Shown here: positions 6,503-8,776 of the stretch, one piece after another
How the letters are laid out: every line of letters begins with the position of its first letter
How positions within the stretch are numbered: the stretch's first letter is position 1
Source: Nitrososphaerota archaeon
Lineage (GTDB): Archaea > Thermoproteota > Bathyarchaeia > Bathyarchaeales > Bathycorpusculaceae
DNA: 8,776 nt
Reading direction: 5' to 3'
NCBI GenBank assembly: GCA_031282985.1
Contig: JAITCR010000040.1
Coordinates: forward strand, 1-8,776
The notes under the pieces: generated by a model
Databases searched by the model: none
Told to the model about the DNA's origin: nothing
The model's input: the letters and a program-made list of their open reading frames with translations, nothing else
Program-made: the position numbers and the translations under genes

Positions 6503-6738
6503 CAGATTAATAGGGCGAGTATTTCGCCTATGAGTAGTACGCCTAATGCCCAGTCTGTTAATGCATTTAGGACTTGTAGTGCTCGTGGGTTAGTGGTCAT
6601 GGTTTGTAGTGTTTCTATCATCATTAGGGTAGGGGTGCTGAGTAGTAACCAAGTTAGGGCGGTGATGGCGATTAATGCTATGCAGGTTATGCCTACCCAC
6701 ACGTTAGCGTTCTCGTCAGCTATGAACCGTCGGATCAA
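6442..6738 (-). CDS. Small two-helix membrane protein with RRFIADE motif
   Basis: This is a 98-residue protein starting at TTG, which overlaps the upstream stop in TTGA; a GGGAG lies 12 bases before it. RRFIADENA at the N-terminus is followed by helices at about 13-34 and 61-83, a charged KRED and a YYGGYTQ tail. The plan (charged start, helix, loop of about 25 residues, helix, basic end) copies the C-terminal half of the preceding gene, so the pair probably arose by duplication. Codons often end in C or A, unlike the T/G-ending codons of the next gene. The Gly-Gly near the C-terminus is encoded by the bases forming the SD site of the next gene. The function is unknown; a small capsid or envelope-type membrane subunit is one reading. 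Confidence 0.75.
   Translation of the reverse strand: MIRRFIADENANVWVGITCIALIAITALTWLLLSTPTLMMIETLQTMTTNPRALQVLNALTDWALGVLLIGEILALLIWWLASAFKREDQTYYGGYTQ
6454..6459 (-). promoter_or_regulatory. SD site GGAGGA pointing to a possible ATA start
   Basis: GGAGGA lies at the end of the two-helix gene, eight bases before an ATA (6445-6443) that is in frame with the large adhesin-like gene and overlaps the upstream TAA. No ATG, GTG or TTG sits at the right distance in that frame. The site therefore decides between the conventional GTG at 6502 and an unusual ATA start. Confidence 0.5.
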
Positions 6739-7214
6739 TAGTATGGACTCTCCCGCCTGTTTGCGTTAACCCAGAGCCAAATTATTGTGAAAAACAAACC
6801 AATACCCAATAGCAAACTGATTACACCCATTGCAAAGTTTACTGCGACTGCGTTGAATCCGGTGAACGTGTACATTGTTGATAGGGTGTTATAGACTATG
6901 TCAACTGGCCAAGTAACAACAAACCAAACCAAAGCAAACCCCAGAACGGCAGCAATAAACACTAACAGTTGCCAGCCTAATGCTGACTCATCAGCCACAA
7001 ACACTCTAAGTTTACTTGACAAATTCCAATATCTTGCAAGCTCTAAACTGCCGATGATGAATCCGGTTAAACCAAGGCTGAATGTTATAGACCAAAAGAG
7101 GGGATCTAAAGCAAAAGATATCCCGCCTAATACTGAACACATGATTGCTGCTACGCCAAGAATCATTATTAGAACGCCTGTGTGGAATCGGTTGTCAAGG
7201 GGGTTTGTTGTCAT
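6735..7214 (-). CDS. Four-helix membrane protein with RVFVADE two-helix module
   Basis: This is a 159-residue integral membrane protein with predicted helices at about 14-34, 39-60, 81-103 and 122-147. The C-terminal half (69-156) starts with RVFVADESA and ends NANRRESPYY. It matches the whole of the next protein in motif, helix spacing and ends, including a shared TL-x-TM in the inter-helix loop, so the two are probably paralogues. The N-terminal helix pair is extra, suggesting a two-module architecture. The ATG overlaps the upstream stop as TAATG, with AGGGG a few bases before it, and its own TGA overlaps the next TTG start. I recognise no family. Given the neighbouring surface proteins it may be an envelope or membrane-structure component, but that is inference from context. 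Confidence 0.8.
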   Translation of the reverse strand: MTTNPLDNRFHTGVLIMILGVAAIMCSVLGGISFALDPLFWSITFSLGLTGFIIGSLELARYWNLSSKLRVFVADESALGWQLLVFIAAVLGFALVWFVVTWPVDIVYNTLSTMYTFTGFNAVAVNFAMGVISLLLGIGLFFTIIWLWVNANRRESPYY

Positions 7215-8776
7215 TATATTAGCCCCTTTAATGCACGTTTTAGTACTTGGTCGATTTCTGCGACTGGTGCGCGTCTTTCTTGTCTTCCGCTTTTGGTTTT
7301 TCGTCCACGTTTGCGAGTGTCATGGTCACGCCTATCAAACATTGAGCCTGGATTGCCGCTAAAGAGTGAAAGGCCAGTGCCTATCTGGTAGGGTGATGGG
7401 TATGGTGAAGGATAACTGCTTGGTGATCTGTAAGGATATGGAGATTGTGATGGTGATGGTGAGGGGTAAGGTGAAGGGGGTGGAGGTGTGCCAAAAACGG
7501 GTGATCGGCTTGAATCATCAATTACTGAAGGAAGTGAAATTGATGGTAAATCTAAAATGTCTACAGGTGAGGCGGATCCAGAGCCTGAACTACGACCACT
7601 ACTGCTACTGCTGTGTGATCCGTTTGAGGCTGATTCAGATCCTCGTCGTCTGCTGCTGCCTGTTGATGGGTAGCCTAAAGCTGCTGCAAGTAAACTGCGT
7701 GAATAACGATCTGATCCAACAGAACCACCACCGCCACCGCTATACTCTTGACGGCTACTGCGGCTAATACTGACACTATCGCCACCGGTAGTTCTACCGT
7801 CTGATTTGGGTGTTTCAGAACCTAACAGTGTGTCTAATGCTGTGTCTGATGTTCTTCCAGTGGGGGTAAGGTCGTCAAGTACGTATTCGACTTCTTTGGG
7901 CGTGTTGGCATAGGTTTCTCGTGATATGCCAAAATATTCCATTGTTCTTGTGAATCTTGGGTCAACTGTGATGTCTATGCCTTTTGTTGTGTATGCTGTT
8001 TCTAATGCGTGTAGTGTTCGTAGGGTGTCTTTTGCACGTCTATGAGAAGTTGGTCCCATTGTGCGGTCGGGTTGGAAGCGTAGGGTGGAGCCGAATGCTA
8101 AACGGTTAATTTGCTCATCGAGGCGTTGTACTGGTAAGCCTTCAATTTTTGTTGAGGGCTTTGATTGTTCGTAGCCCCATGCTAAGGGGTTGTTGTTTTG
8201 TCCGGGTATGTCTATGTTGACTCCGCTGACTTTGATGTCAAATGCGTGTGCGGGGTTTCCAGTTTCGCGATTTACCCCTAAGATTTGGTATGGTTGGGCT
8301 GGATCTACGCTTAGTTGGTTGCCGGTTTCTTTTCCTATTTGTAGGATTTGTTCTACAAACTGGTCTGCTTGTGCTGGTGAGCCGGAGAATTCTATGTCGA
8401 TGTCCATGGGTAAACGGTTAGATATCTCAACTTTACCGCCCTTGGCCGAGTCGGCAACTGTGTAAGTTGCGGGTTTTGTTAGTTGTGGTTGAAGTACTGC
8501 TGAGCCAAAAAGTGTTGCTTGAGGCGTATGTTTTACAAGGTCTTTGAACTGTGTCATACCCGCAGTGTTAAACGTTAAAGTTTCAGAGGGTAATTGGGCT
8601 TGAGCTGGATTTGCCTTGACGTTTTGTACTGGAGCTGCTAAACTGCGTAAATCAGAAATCAATGATAATTCAGCAGAACCATAGCCTAAAGTCTGCATAG
8701 TTCTAATTGTTGAACCTGTACTTAACGCTGTAGTAGGCTGAAAACCGGCCTGAAAAGAACCAGTAGTATAAGGAAT
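7214..8776 (-). CDS. Nucleotidyltransferase-like protein with disordered Ser/Pro/Tyr tail (5' partial)
   Basis: The reading frame stays open to the window edge, so the N-terminus is missing; the first internal ATG is at 8698, and residue numbers below count from it. Residues about 48-230 look like a nucleotidyltransferase (pol-beta/AbiEii-like) fold. The visible signs are LFGSAV (63-68, the Gly-Ser helix-turn), PMDIDIEF (97-104, the metal-binding D-x-D), AFDIKV (152-157, a candidate third Asp) and a downstream HRRAKD segment (219-224) like the R-x-KD motif of AbiEii-type enzymes. The insert between GS and DxD is longer than usual. Residues about 300-380 are Gly/Ser-rich, 405-438 are Pro-Ser-Tyr repeats, and 457-476 are strongly basic. 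There is no membrane helix. The stop overlaps the next start as TAATG. The fold is inferred from motifs; the substrate and the role of the tail are unknown. It could be an antitoxin-like or modifying enzyme, or a catalytically inert virion or scaffold protein. Confidence 0.75.
   Translation of the reverse strand: MPYTTGSFQAGFQPTTALSTGSTIRTMQTLGYGSAELSLISDLRSLAAPVQNVKANPAQAQLPSETLTFNTAGMTQFKDLVKHTPQATLFGSAVLQPQLTKPATYTVADSAKGGKVEISNRLPMDIDIEFSGSPAQADQFVEQILQIGKETGNQLSVDPAQPYQILGVNRETGNPAHAFDIKVSGVNIDIPGQNNNPLAWGYEQSKPSTKIEGLPVQRLDEQINRLAFGSTLRFQPDRTMGPTSHRRAKDTLRTLHALETAYTTKGIDITVDPRFTRTMEYFGISRETYANTPKEVEYVLDDLTPTGRTSDTALDTLLGSETPKSDGRTTGGDSVSISRSSRQEYSGGGGGSVGSDRYSRSLLAAALGYPSTGSSRRRGSESASNGSHSSSSSGRSSGSGSASPVDILDLPSISLPSVIDDSSRSPVFGTPPPPSPYPSPSPSQSPYPYRSPSSYPSPYPSPYQIGTGLSLFSGNPGSMFDRRDHDTRKRGRKTKSGRQERRAPVAEIDQVLKRALKGLI
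7385..7486 (-). repeat. Imperfect Pro-Ser-Tyr coding repeat
   Basis: On the plus strand this stretch is a run of near-repeats built from GGTGAT, GGTGAA and GGGTAAGG-like units. On the coding strand it gives PSPYPSPSPS- and YPSPYPSPYQ-type repeats (residues 405-438 of the nucleotidyltransferase-like protein), preceded by four prolines. The units vary in length and sequence, so this is a degenerate low-complexity repeat and not a clean tandem array. Length variation by slippage is possible. Confidence 0.6.

Noticed and set aside
6898..7362. Long plus-strand open frame of 154 codons
   Set aside because: It lies opposite two well-supported minus-strand membrane/soluble genes, has no SD site, and its composition mirrors the antisense of those genes.
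7366..7767. Plus-strand frames opposite the Ser/Pro-rich tail
   Set aside because: Open only because the antisense of low-complexity Ser/Pro codons lacks stops; the product is an implausible mix of Val/Cys/Leu runs.
8190..8465. Plus-strand 91-codon frame opposite the nucleotidyltransferase-like core
   Set aside because: The opposite strand encodes recognisable motifs; this frame has no translation signal.
1..8776. CRISPR array, tRNA/rRNA gene, insertion sequence or att site
   Set aside because: I saw no regularly spaced repeats, cloverleaf, transposase frame or matching direct repeats; genes fill nearly the whole window.

Overview
This window is a compact, single-strand gene cluster. Every gene I can support reads on the minus strand, so gene order runs from base 8776 down to base 29. 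The sequence suggests an archaeal source: an archaeal-type GxGD (A24) prepilin peptidase, purine-rich Shine-Dalgarno (SD) sites of the GGAGGT/GGTGAT type, TTG and GTG starts, and bare T6 tracts rather than hairpin terminators after the gene groups. I cannot fix the lineage; an uncultured Thermoproteota/Bathyarchaeia-like host is only a guess. There are no rRNA or tRNA genes, no CRISPR, no transposase or integrase, and no replication gene in these 8.8 kb.

Unit A (8776 to 3147) appears to be one long operon whose genes are nearly all joined by TAATG- or TTGA-type stop/start overlaps. It begins, cut by the window edge, with a large soluble protein. That protein carries a nucleotidyltransferase-like core and a long disordered Ser/Pro/Tyr tail ending in a basic patch. 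Next come two small membrane proteins that share a repeated two-helix module with an R-x-F-[IV]-A-D-E motif. A 602-codon secreted, membrane-anchored adhesin-like protein follows, then a four-helix membrane protein, a second secreted protein with a three-helix C-terminal anchor, and an unlisted 53-residue basic protein. Three T6 tracts (3097-3143) then mark a likely transcription boundary.

Unit B (3042 to 29) starts with a 104-residue protein made of two strongly hydrophobic helices joined by a Thr/Asn-rich linker. Its first helix resembles an archaeal pilin N-terminus, and its overall plan resembles the capsid proteins of spindle-shaped archaeal viruses. After it come a 27-codon mini-ORF, a signal-peptide/three-helix protein, a soluble protein of unknown function, a protein with a cytosolic domain between two helices, a small two-helix protein, and finally the prepilin peptidase.

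Taken together, the window looks like an envelope or surface-structure module. It has small hydrophobic subunits, two large ectodomain proteins, several helper membrane proteins and one maturation protease. The two best readings are the structural module of an undescribed membrane-containing (possibly spindle-shaped) archaeal virus or provirus, or a non-canonical pilus-like system of an integrative element. The secretion ATPase and platform protein of a normal type IV pilus are not in the window. Most of these proteins belong to no family I recognise, so the functional reading rests on topology, context and the one clear enzyme.
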